Shown here piece by piece: positions 16,401 through 21,479 of a stretch of 21,479 nucleotides of DNA. The position numbers and the translations under genes were made by a program. Position 1 is the first letter of the stretch, and the number at the start of each line of letters is the position of its first letter. The notes beneath the pieces were generated by a model. The model saw only the letters and a list, made by a program, of their open reading frames with translations. It made no database searches and was not told the origin of the DNA. Source of the stretch: JANQRV01 sp964533785 (GTDB lineage: Bacteria; Bacteroidota; Bacteroidia; Chitinophagales; Saprospiraceae); contig CAZHNG010000087.1 of the NCBI GenBank assembly GCA_964533785.1, forward strand, positions 1-21,479, read 5' to 3'.

Positions 16401-16707
16401 TACGGTCAACCAGCTCGCTGTTTTGAATATTACCCGGTACGATAGCATGCCCGGCACCGCTAGCCAGCGCCGCATAAGCGCCTTCTTCCGTATCTAAACG
16501 AAGATCTCCTTTTCGTTTCTGAGCGTCAGGACCGTGGCAAGCAAAGCAGCGGTCAGAAAGAATCGGCTTTACGTGGAAATTATAGTCCACTTCATCGGGT
16601 ACATTGCCCATTTGAAGTTGAACCTCATCGGATAGTTCGCCATTACAACCCGCCAATAAGAAAATAGAAACTAAAAAAATACAATTCCTGATATCGTTGG
16701 TTTTCAT
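13429..16707 (-). CDS. PSD1/DUF1549/LamG/DUF1553 cytochrome-c-type lipoprotein
   Basis: A 1092-residue multidomain protein first described in planctomycetes and also common in some Bacteroidota. From the N-terminus it has a lipoprotein signal with lipobox LLAGC (Cys21) and a PSD1 heme-binding domain (CFACH at 54-58, MPPPES at 112-117). DUF1549 (about 160-365) ends in the second CxxCH (CARCHDHKYDP, 343-353). A LamG/concanavalin-like domain (about 455-675) has PFTISFWI and LLDEVRILNR. DUF1553 (about 775-1035) has LGLGQWLIHPDHPLTARVAVNQMW and TPLQALVLLND. I chose ATG at 16707 because it gives the lipoprotein signal; the frame is open to 16809. It probably acts in the cell envelope with the downstream DUF1501 protein, perhaps on polysaccharide bound by LamG. 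The reaction is unknown. Confidence 0.94.
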   Translation of the reverse strand: MKTNDIRNCIFLVSIFLLAGCNGELSDEVQLQMGNVPDEVDYNFHVKPILSDRCFACHGPDAQKRKGDLRLDTEEGAYAALASGAGHAIVPGNIQNSELVDRILSDDPERVMPPPESNLNLNAIEKATIIKWIEQGAVYKPHWAFTKPKADEVPAAGDGWASNEIDRFISAKLEQSGISPAPEAKKAQLIRRLYFDITGLPPTLEELDRLSKDNRPDYYERLVDSLLNLPAYGERMAAHWLDVARFADSEGYLDDFHHTFWPYRDWVIEAFNKNLPYDRFILWQVGGDQLPNAGTEQILATAFNRHHKQNSEGGIIPEEFRVEYVADRTNTVGAAFMGLTLGCARCHDHKYDPISQENYFQLFSFFNSTVERGDGIFAYNSIENGQMVPNKLSMNAGPVLPLPDDEVAAVREYLLKSIAEQQDSIEIIAETNINTFQEWVNQQNEASILSDVVDKATVAHLTFDDMANGQATDLAQGNATATYWGDVKAVPGKKGKAISSHAQGQFVSDGSRVSFERMEPFTISFWINIPKAFNEAHVIYNGNNRIQGYRGWDVVLDSLQLHFRLNHAHPYQSLDITHLEDLPLNQWVHFVWTYDGSSKAEGMQLYRDGELIPIQIARNYLYRSTKPYLDTRATVYMPYKGMIIGNRHYDQDFTGGLLDEVRILNRESGPLVAKYLYDAKLGITTFEDALKSKTQSLHLFYDLFIDQQLESARSAMRETQLKEIITIDTVQEIMVMGDWDNERPTYILERGVYDAYGKRVKREVPSSILPWLEELPRNRLGLGQWLIHPDHPLTARVAVNQMWYLMFGRGIVETVEDFGNQGALPSHPALLDWLALDFQRNGWDVKRLIRQMVTSATYRQSSKIRPELEEIDPDNYLLARGPRYRRSAEMIRDNILAVSGLLDPKIGGPSVFPYQAPGLWKEVMTHGFFPDWETDYENGLYRRSIYTFWKRNMPPPGMLIFDAAHRGECQVRRQISNTPLQALVLLNDVQMIEGCRVLAERLWKQTHGEVPKATVQAFRALTGRMPTDKERQLLLLQYTEELAYFREDEARTLTYLDMGHQKVNANLPANEVAALTRVVNTVLNTTESYFKN

Positions 16708-16810
16708 ACGTCCTGTTAATGCTATTTCCAATATAATACTAAATCGACTGATGTACAAGTTTTTACACCTTGCATTTTTTACTTGTGGCTCAATAAAAAG
16801 AAAATACAAG

Positions 16811-16827
16811 TGTTAAGAAAATGTTAA
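16811..16827 (-). promoter_or_regulatory. Pho-box-like direct repeat (TTAACA-N5-TTAACA on minus strand)
   Basis: TGTTAA occurs at 16811-16816 and 16822-16827, an 11-bp period; both copies extend to TGTTAAGAA. On the minus strand this reads TTAACA-N5-TTAACA, the direct-repeat layout bound by PhoB/PhoP-type response regulators. It lies between the divergent PSD1 gene (starts 16707) and the Ig-repeat gene (starts 16927), so it could control either. Confidence 0.4.
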
Positions 16828-16861
16828 GAATTTAAAACATAGGGACATCTTCTGTGATCCA

Positions 16862-16881
16862 GTTTACAGAAGCGTGTAAAC
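16862..16881. promoter_or_regulatory. Perfect 7-bp dyad, candidate operator
   Basis: GTTTACA (16862-16868) and TGTAAAC (16875-16881) are perfect inverted repeats with a 6-bp spacer, centred 55 bp before the ATG at 16927. An overlapping dyad CTTCTGT/ACAGAAG lies at 16849-16855 and 16866-16872, so two alternative symmetric structures share the ACA bases. No matching regulator gene is in the window. Confidence 0.45.
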
Positions 16882-16926
16882 AATCAAATTGATAACCTCA
16901 TTTTTAAAATTCATAAACTAAATACA

Positions 16927-18261
16927 ATGAAAAACTTAGCAATCATTCTTTTAGCTGCATTCTTAACAGTATCATTTAACCTTTCTGCTGAAACGACAAC
17001 TACAACAAGCACAAATTGCACCTGGAAATCCTGGTTTAAGTACCCTCAAAATAATAAGTACTACGAAGCGGGTAAAGACATTTACGTGAGAGTTGATGCC
17101 CAAAAATACCAAGACATCGCTCAAATGGAATTATACGTGAACAACAAATTCATCCGGAAAGAAAGCCAATATCCATACGAATGGTGTAAGGGCAACGGCA
17201 CCAGTGACGGCTACCTCCGCAATATGAAAGCCGGAACGTACAAACTGAAGTGTAGGATCAAGGATAAGTGCGGGAAATACCACGAGATCTATTGTACCTT
17301 CTACGTCAAAGGCGGCAATAACGGTGGGCACTGCGAATACAAAGCCGGGTTTAAATACCCGCAAAATGGTAAAAGCTACAATGCCGGGTCTGATGTATAC
17401 GTGAGATTGGATGCCCAAAACTACAACAAGATCAAGTACTGTGAACTTTACGTAAACGGCAAATTCGTCCGCAAAGAAACCAATTACCCCTATGAGTGGG
17501 CTAAGGGCAGTGGTAATGGCGATGGCTACCTGAGAAACATGAAGCCGGGCACTTACAAATTAAAGTGTAGAGTTTATGATGACTGTGGGAAATACAAAGA
17601 CTACTATTGCGAGTTCATGGTAAAAGGTGGCGATAACGGCGGACACTGTGAATACAAAGCCTGGTTTAAATATCCACAAAATGGTAAAAATTACAACGCC
17701 GGATCCGATGTATACGTGAAATTAGATGCCCAAAACTACAACAAGATCAAGTACTGTGAACTTTACGTAAACGGCAAATTCGTCCGCAAAGAAACCAATT
17801 ACCCCTATGAGTGGGCTAAAGGAAGCGGTAATGGTGATGGCTACCTGAGAAATATGAAGCCGGGCACTTACAAATTAAAGTGTAGAGTATACGATGACTG
17901 TGGAAAATACAAAGACTACTACTGCGAATTCATGGTAAAAGGTGGCAATAATGGTGGCGGAAACTGTAAGTACAAGTCATGGTTTAAGTACCCTAAAAAT
18001 AACGGTACGTATAAGTACGGTGACGATGTATACGTAAGAGTGGATACAGAAAAATACCAGGACATTCAGGAAATGCACTTATACGTAAATGGAAAGTTTG
18101 TTCGTAAGGAGTCAAATTATCCGTATGAGTGGGCAAAAGGAAGCGGCAACGGTGACAGTTACTTACGCAATTTGAAAAAAGGTACCTATAACTTGAAGTG
18201 CCGCGTAAAAACTAAGTGTGGCAAATGGTACGAATACTTCTGTAAGTTCTATGTTAAATAG
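16927..18261 (+). CDS. Secreted protein of four 98-residue Cys-containing Ig-like repeats
   Basis: 444 residues. MKNLAIILLAAFLTVSFNLSA is a Sec signal peptide, followed by a Thr-rich spacer. Four repeats of exactly 98 residues cover 31-128, 136-233, 241-338 and 347-444, joined by Gly/Asn linkers (GGNNGGH, GGDNGGH, GGNNGGGN). Each has the pattern WFKYPxN, DVYVRxDA, ELYVNGKFVRKExNYPYEW, YLRNMKxGTYKLKCR, CGKY, and resembles bacterial Ig-like (Big_7-type) domains. Each keeps four Cys at repeat positions 1, 79, 85 and 93, and repeats 2 and 3 add one at 37, so disulfide-stabilised folds are likely. The protein stops at the last residue of repeat 4, with no type IX secretion C-terminal domain or anchor. 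I infer an extracellular structural or adhesive role; there is no catalytic motif. Confidence 0.85.
   Translation: MKNLAIILLAAFLTVSFNLSAETTTTTSTNCTWKSWFKYPQNNKYYEAGKDIYVRVDAQKYQDIAQMELYVNNKFIRKESQYPYEWCKGNGTSDGYLRNMKAGTYKLKCRIKDKCGKYHEIYCTFYVKGGNNGGHCEYKAGFKYPQNGKSYNAGSDVYVRLDAQNYNKIKYCELYVNGKFVRKETNYPYEWAKGSGNGDGYLRNMKPGTYKLKCRVYDDCGKYKDYYCEFMVKGGDNGGHCEYKAWFKYPQNGKNYNAGSDVYVKLDAQNYNKIKYCELYVNGKFVRKETNYPYEWAKGSGNGDGYLRNMKPGTYKLKCRVYDDCGKYKDYYCEFMVKGGNNGGGNCKYKSWFKYPKNNGTYKYGDDVYVRVDTEKYQDIQEMHLYVNGKFVRKESNYPYEWAKGSGNGDSYLRNLKKGTYNLKCRVKTKCGKWYEYFCKFYVK
17332..17961 (+). repeat. 315-bp tandem duplication (repeats 2 and 3 of the Ig-like protein)
   Basis: Units 17332-17646 and 17647-17961 match along almost their whole length with a 315-bp period (98-residue domain plus 7-residue linker). 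They include a 95-bp block with no differences (17410-17504 = 17725-17819). The remaining differences are mostly third-position changes. Repeats 1 and 4 are clearly more diverged, so the central pair is the youngest duplication. Confidence 0.9.
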
Positions 18262-18286
18262 CTTTGCCCTCAAGTCAAAATAGAAA

Positions 18287-18331
18287 ATCGCTCTGTAGAT
18301 TACACTTTAAATCTACAGAGCGATCTTTTTT
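18287..18331. terminator. Strong bidirectional rho-independent terminator
   Basis: A perfect 15-bp stem, ATCGCTCTGTAGATT (18287-18301) with its complement at 18310-18324, encloses an 8-base loop and is followed by CTTTTTT. The 5' side is preceded by AAAA, so the same hairpin has a T-run on the minus strand. It sits between the convergent Ig-repeat gene and rnr and can end both. Confidence 0.92.
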
Positions 18332-18408
18332 AACTGAAATTGCGATTTGATAGATTTACCACAAAGAACTGGTTACTACCAATTCTCTTCTGATGGTTCC
18401 GCCGGAAC

Positions 18409-20562
18409 TCATCCCACCCAGGCCATATCTACTTGCTTGGCGCTCCGATTGGCACTGACGATACGCACCCGGATCTCATCACCGATCTTGTAAATCTCCC
18501 CGCTCGAAAAGCCTTTGATCTTCAGCCTGCCCGGCTCAATCGTGAAAGTTTCATCCATGCTTTCAAAGGAAACCATACCTTCTATGCGGCTGCCTTTCAA
18601 TTCTACGAAAATACCACGATCCACGATGCCCGATATAAAGCCATTGAATTCCTCTCCAATATGGTTTTCAATAAATTCGACCTGTTTGTACTTAACAGAT
18701 TCTCGCTCTGCCTCCATGGCCCGGCGTTCTTGCATAGAAATGTGCTGGCATTTCTCTTCCAGCTTTGCTTTATTGACCCGGTAAAATTTGCCTTCCTGCA
18801 GGTTCTTTTCCAAAATGCGGTGGGCTAGAACATCCGAATAACGACGGATAGGAGAAGTAAAGTGAGAATAATATTCAAAACCTAACCCATAATGCCCGAT
18901 GTTCTCCGAGGAATATTCCGCTTTGGCCATGGTTCGTATCGCCAGGGGCATGATCAATTTAAGTCCGGGATCGTTCTTCGCTTGTTCTGCCAGAAGATTA
19001 TAAGATTTAGCGATCTTCCTTGGATCGGTAATATCCATTTCGAAGCCGATCTCGCGGGCAAAACGTGCGAATTCTTCTACCTTATCAATAGCGGGTTCAT
19101 CATGAACTCGATAAATGAAAGGAATTTCATTACCCGCCGCTTTTTTATTGATGTACAATGCCACTTCGCGGTTAGCCAGCAGCATAAAATCTTCGATCAG
19201 CATGTGGGCATCTTTGCGCTCTTTAACGTATATTTCTATAGGTTTGCCCTCATCGTCTAATCTGAACTTTACTTCTTCCGTTTCAAAGTTGATCGCCCCA
19301 TCCTTGAATTTCTTTTTCCGAAGGATCTTAGCCAGCTTGTTGAGCTGCCGCAATTCTTTGTTGAATGGACCTTTTCCTCCCTCGAGCACTTCCTGTGCCT
19401 CTTCGTAGGTGAAGCGATGATCGGAGTGAATAATAGCCTTGCCAAACCAGCGATCTTGTATTTTGCCATCCTTATCGAATACGAAGGAAGCCGAGAAGGT
19501 CAGCTTATCTTCATTGGGCCTCAAGGAACATAATTCATTCGATAATTTTTCCGGCAACATGGGCAGTACCCTGTCCACCAGATAAACGGAAGTTGAACGG
19601 TCCAGCGCTTCCTTATCCAAAGCAGATCCTTCGGCAACGTAGTGGGTAACGTCAGCAATGTGGACGCCTACCTCACAACCCCCATTATCAAGATATTCGA
19701 TAGAAAGAGCATCGTCAAAATCCTTGGCGGTATCCGGGTCAATGGTAAAGGTCGTAATGGGCCGGAAATCGCGTCGTTTTTCAATCTCTTCTTCGGAAAT
19801 CGTTTCGGAAAGGGCCTTCGACTCTTTTAAAACAGGATCGGGAAATTCCAATTGAAAGCCGTTGTTGATCAGGATAGTTTTCATTTCAATATCGTTGCTA
19901 CCGGCTTTTCCTAAAACGGTAGTAACCACTCCCCTTACGCCTTTATGCTTTTTATCTTCCCAATCAACTATCTTGGCGACCACTTTCTCCCCTTCCTTCG
20001 CATTTTTCACATCATCATGCTCAACGACGATATCCATTGCAACAACCCCATCGGGAATGACGATCGCATGTTTGGGATACATCCACAGCGTACCGATGAA
20101 ATGTTCGCGCTTGCGCTCCACCACTTCGATTACTTCACCCTCGGCCCGGCGGCGGCCTCTGGGCGTCCAGGCTCTGATCTTTACCAGGTCACCATTCAGT
20201 GCCCCGTTGATGTATTTTGAAGATACATGTACATCATTTTCAAGATCATCACATACTACGTAGGCCGAACCACTTCTGGTCATATCTACTATTCCCTCGT
20301 GAAAAGTAGAACCTGACCTTGACCGTCCTTTCGGTTGCAGTTTATACCGGTGTGTATCTTTGGTAGAAAGTTTGCCACCTTCCACTAACTGATCCAGAGC
20401 ATACTGCACAGAGTCTTTGTTATTGGTTACTTTTAACTTTTGAATAATCTGTTTAGGATTGAGGATCTTTCTGGGGTGCCTTTTGAATAACTTGAAAATT
20501 AAGCTTTGTAATTGTTTGGATGATAGTTTTTTGTCTTTGGTTTTAGTTTTTTTTCTTGCCAT
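18409..20562 (-). CDS. rnr: Ribonuclease R (RNB-family 3'-5' exoribonuclease)
   Basis: A 717-residue processive 3'-to-5' exoribonuclease that degrades structured RNA. Domain order: a Lys-rich start, then an N-terminal winged helix (about 13-78, LQSLIFKLFKRHPRKILNPK), cold-shock-like domains (about 85-235) and the RNB domain. The catalytic motif of the RNB domain is TIDPDTAKDFDDA (273-285), with acidic residues D275, D281, D283 and D284 at the family spacing. RNB ends near the HFTSPIRRYSDVLAHR motif. The C-terminal S1 domain (about 636-717) has GFISGIVDRGIFVEL. Length and ends fit RNase R of Bacteroidota. ATG at 20562 gives the usual basic N-terminus MARKKTKTK. It follows the gene at 20593 by 30 bp and is probably co-transcribed with it. 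Confidence 0.97.
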   Translation of the reverse strand: MARKKTKTKDKKLSSKQLQSLIFKLFKRHPRKILNPKQIIQKLKVTNNKDSVQYALDQLVEGGKLSTKDTHRYKLQPKGRSRSGSTFHEGIVDMTRSGSAYVVCDDLENDVHVSSKYINGALNGDLVKIRAWTPRGRRRAEGEVIEVVERKREHFIGTLWMYPKHAIVIPDGVVAMDIVVEHDDVKNAKEGEKVVAKIVDWEDKKHKGVRGVVTTVLGKAGSNDIEMKTILINNGFQLEFPDPVLKESKALSETISEEEIEKRRDFRPITTFTIDPDTAKDFDDALSIEYLDNGGCEVGVHIADVTHYVAEGSALDKEALDRSTSVYLVDRVLPMLPEKLSNELCSLRPNEDKLTFSASFVFDKDGKIQDRWFGKAIIHSDHRFTYEEAQEVLEGGKGPFNKELRQLNKLAKILRKKKFKDGAINFETEEVKFRLDDEGKPIEIYVKERKDAHMLIEDFMLLANREVALYINKKAAGNEIPFIYRVHDEPAIDKVEEFARFAREIGFEMDITDPRKIAKSYNLLAEQAKNDPGLKLIMPLAIRTMAKAEYSSENIGHYGLGFEYYSHFTSPIRRYSDVLAHRILEKNLQEGKFYRVNKAKLEEKCQHISMQERRAMEAERESVKYKQVEFIENHIGEEFNGFISGIVDRGIFVELKGSRIEGMVSFESMDETFTIEPGRLKIKGFSSGEIYKIGDEIRVRIVSANRSAKQVDMAWVG

Positions 20563-20592
20563 TGTGTCGAGTAATTTCTTTTAATATATGGA

Positions 20593-21099
20593 TTAATCCT
20601 CCTCTTCAAGCGCGATGATATTTCCTTCCGGTAATAATTCAAGCTTAAAAGCCGTACTGGTAGTTGGGTCGTAATTTGGAGAGGACTGATTAGATTGACC
20701 GGAGACGATATAGATGGTCCAGTCTTCATCAATGGTGGCAACTGAATTGGTTAACCTCCTTCCGTCTGAATTAGTTCCGGCAATTACTTTTTTATCTATT
20801 ATTTCACCCGCTTTAGTCAAGGTCAGCAATACATATTCATAATTCATCAATTCTGCTTTCCAGTAAACGATTGCGTGAAATTGGTAGGTATTGGGAATTT
20901 TAAAACAAGCGACGAATTCTGCCATTTCGGGATCTGCTTCTCCCTCCAGGTAAGCAAAATACTGTTCAATTACTACTTTGGGAACCGGGACATTCTGCTT
21001 GCTAAAAACATGGTGAATTTCATCGTTCAGCGTGATTGGAAGTTCAACTTCCGGGAATAAAGCAAGGAATTCCTCCAGGCTTACTTTCGTATGGTTCAT
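20593..21099 (-). CDS. Conserved-looking hypothetical protein upstream of rnr
   Basis: I do not recognise this 168-residue protein. It has no signal peptide, membrane segment or Cys-rich motif. The first half is acidic and helical (VSLEEFLALFPEVELPITLNDEI; EQYFAYLEGEADPEMAEFVACF). The second half looks beta-rich (FHAIVYWKAELMNYEYVLLTL; WTIYIVSGQS) with a low-complexity SNQSSPNYDPTTST stretch, and ends in LEEED. A mixed cytoplasmic alpha/beta fold is likely. The frame is open to an ATG at 21138, but I chose ATG at 21099 because a TATCTTTG promoter box lies between them (21119-21126). It is 30 bp ahead of rnr, so it is likely the first gene of that transcript. It is divergent from sdhC. Confidence 0.75.
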   Translation of the reverse strand: MNHTKVSLEEFLALFPEVELPITLNDEIHHVFSKQNVPVPKVVIEQYFAYLEGEADPEMAEFVACFKIPNTYQFHAIVYWKAELMNYEYVLLTLTKAGEIIDKKVIAGTNSDGRRLTNSVATIDEDWTIYIVSGQSNQSSPNYDPTTSTAFKLELLPEGNIIALEEED

Positions 21100-21118
21100 G
21101 TTATCTTTTTGTTGCCAA

Positions 21119-21126
21119 CAAAGATA
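21119..21126 (-). promoter_or_regulatory. Candidate -7 element (TATCTTTG) for the gene at 20593-21099
   Basis: The minus strand reads TATCTTTG, an exact TAnnTTTG match, 19 bp before the chosen ATG at 21099. A transcript from it could not include the alternative start at 21138, so it decides the start. No good -33 TTTG is seen at the normal spacing. Confidence 0.5.
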
Positions 21127-21259
21127 AGCTTTTAACAAAGGTTTTTTGAAGACAATACATAATTTATAAGTTTATTCACCATTAAAAATATGTTCGGTAA
21201 TACAAGTAATTTTGAATCATTCTAAATAACTTACGGGTCTGTACGAAAGCCGAACAATA

Positions 21260-21291
21260 TTTGGGATGATTGCCTTTATAGAGTAGATTTG
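21260..21291 (+). promoter_or_regulatory. Bacteroidota-type promoter for sdhC
   Basis: TTTG (21260-21263) and TAGATTTG (21284-21291) are separated by 20 bp, an exact match to the TTTG / TAnnTTTG promoter of the Bacteroidota primary sigma factor. The expected transcript start is near 21298, giving a leader of about 45 bases. A second TAnnTTTG box (TAATTTTG, 21207-21214) lies further upstream without a matching -33 element. Confidence 0.7.
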
Positions 21292-21342
21292 TGAGCACGT
21301 ATACTAAGAAATCTTAACAAAAAACAGTAAAATTTTAAATAG

Positions 21343-21479
21343 ATGAATTGGTTTGCCAATTTTCTGACATCTTCGATCGGTCGCAAAGTTTTAATGAGTT
21401 TAACAGGTCTTTTTCTGATCTTATTTTTGATCGTGCATTTATTGGGCAACTTGCAGCTTTTGCTCGATGACGGAGGGGA
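21343..21479 (+). CDS. sdhC: Succinate dehydrogenase cytochrome b subunit, N-terminal part (runs off window)
   Basis: The first 45 codons are present; the gene continues past the window edge. They read MNWFANFLTSSIGRKVLMSL, then TGLFLILFLIVHLLGNLQLL and LDDGGG. The N-terminal motif SSIGRKxLMxLTGLFLxxFLxVHLxGNLQL is characteristic of the five-helix, single-subunit membrane anchor (SdhC/FrdC, type B) of Bacteroidota complex II. The first transmembrane helix is complete, with the conserved His and Gly-Asn at its end. SdhC carries heme b and passes electrons between the SdhA/SdhB dimer and menaquinone. sdhA and sdhB would be expected next downstream. The upstream TTTG-N20-TAGATTTG promoter supports this ATG as the start of the operon. 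Confidence 0.88.
   Translation, partial: MNWFANFLTSSIGRKVLMSLTGLFLILFLIVHLLGNLQLLLDDGG

Noticed and set aside
16708..16809. Longer N-terminus for the PSD1 protein
   Set aside because: The extra 34 residues carry no signal peptide, while starting at 16707 gives a standard lipoprotein signal with LLAGC at the expected distance.
17332..17961. CRISPR-like or satellite repeat array
   Set aside because: The 315-bp period is exactly one protein domain plus linker in frame, and differences are mostly at third codon positions, so it is coding duplication.

Overview
The window looks like chromosomal DNA of a member of the Bacteroidota, most likely a Saprospiraceae-like lineage. This is inferred from gene content and style. 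It carries DUF1800/DUF1501 and PSD1 (DUF1549/DUF1553)/DUF1501 export-type gene sets, A-rich leaders without Shine-Dalgarno sequences, and promoters of the Bacteroidota form TTTG-N20-TAnnTTTG. The clearest promoter is in front of sdhC at the right edge. No rRNA, tRNA or CRISPR array was seen.

Layout. 1-842: a repeat-rich intergenic region with GC-rich hairpins and degenerate TCTAGCGTC repeats, plus the C-terminal remnant of a nucleotidyltransferase (DUF6036-like). 843-3893 (minus): mnmE and cysS, both translation/tRNA housekeeping genes. 4028-6719 (minus): a DUF1800-DUF1501 pair. 6841-8007 (plus): an exported thioredoxin-fold protein. 8010-8243: a terminator and a probable 181-bp MITE-like element with about 21-bp terminal inverted repeats. 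8249-8791 (minus): a NADAR-family protein. 9001-11049 (plus): an SDR oxidoreductase, a TetR regulator and a PPOX-family flavoprotein, with a paired direct repeat (candidate operator) upstream of the SDR gene. 11112-16707 (minus): a large PSD1/DUF1549/LamG/DUF1553 lipoprotein and its Tat-exported DUF1501 partner, with a DUF433/DUF5615 toxin-antitoxin pair lodged between them. 16927-18261 (plus): a secreted protein made of four 98-residue Cys-containing Ig-like repeats, ending at a strong bidirectional terminator. 18409-21099 (minus): rnr (RNase R) preceded by an unrecognised gene. 21343-end (plus): start of sdhC (succinate dehydrogenase cytochrome b subunit).

The most informative observations concern small repeats rewriting genes. 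(1) The DUF5615 toxin gene begins with an ATGA overlap with its DUF433 antitoxin and encodes the expected ILADE start. It is then split by a 108-bp insert made of two tandem 53-bp palindromes, and the antitoxin itself has a stop as its second codon (ATG TAA). The module appears doubly inactivated. (2) The MnmE G domain carries an extra segment between its NKMD and SA motifs. It is encoded by two 11-bp AGATGCCAGAT copies spaced 45 bp apart, the same family as degenerate repeats found between genes here. This suggests repeat sequence has been absorbed in frame into a conserved housekeeping protein. (3) The four-repeat secreted protein is growing by 315-bp tandem duplication and sits behind Pho-box-like direct repeats and a perfect 7-bp dyad.
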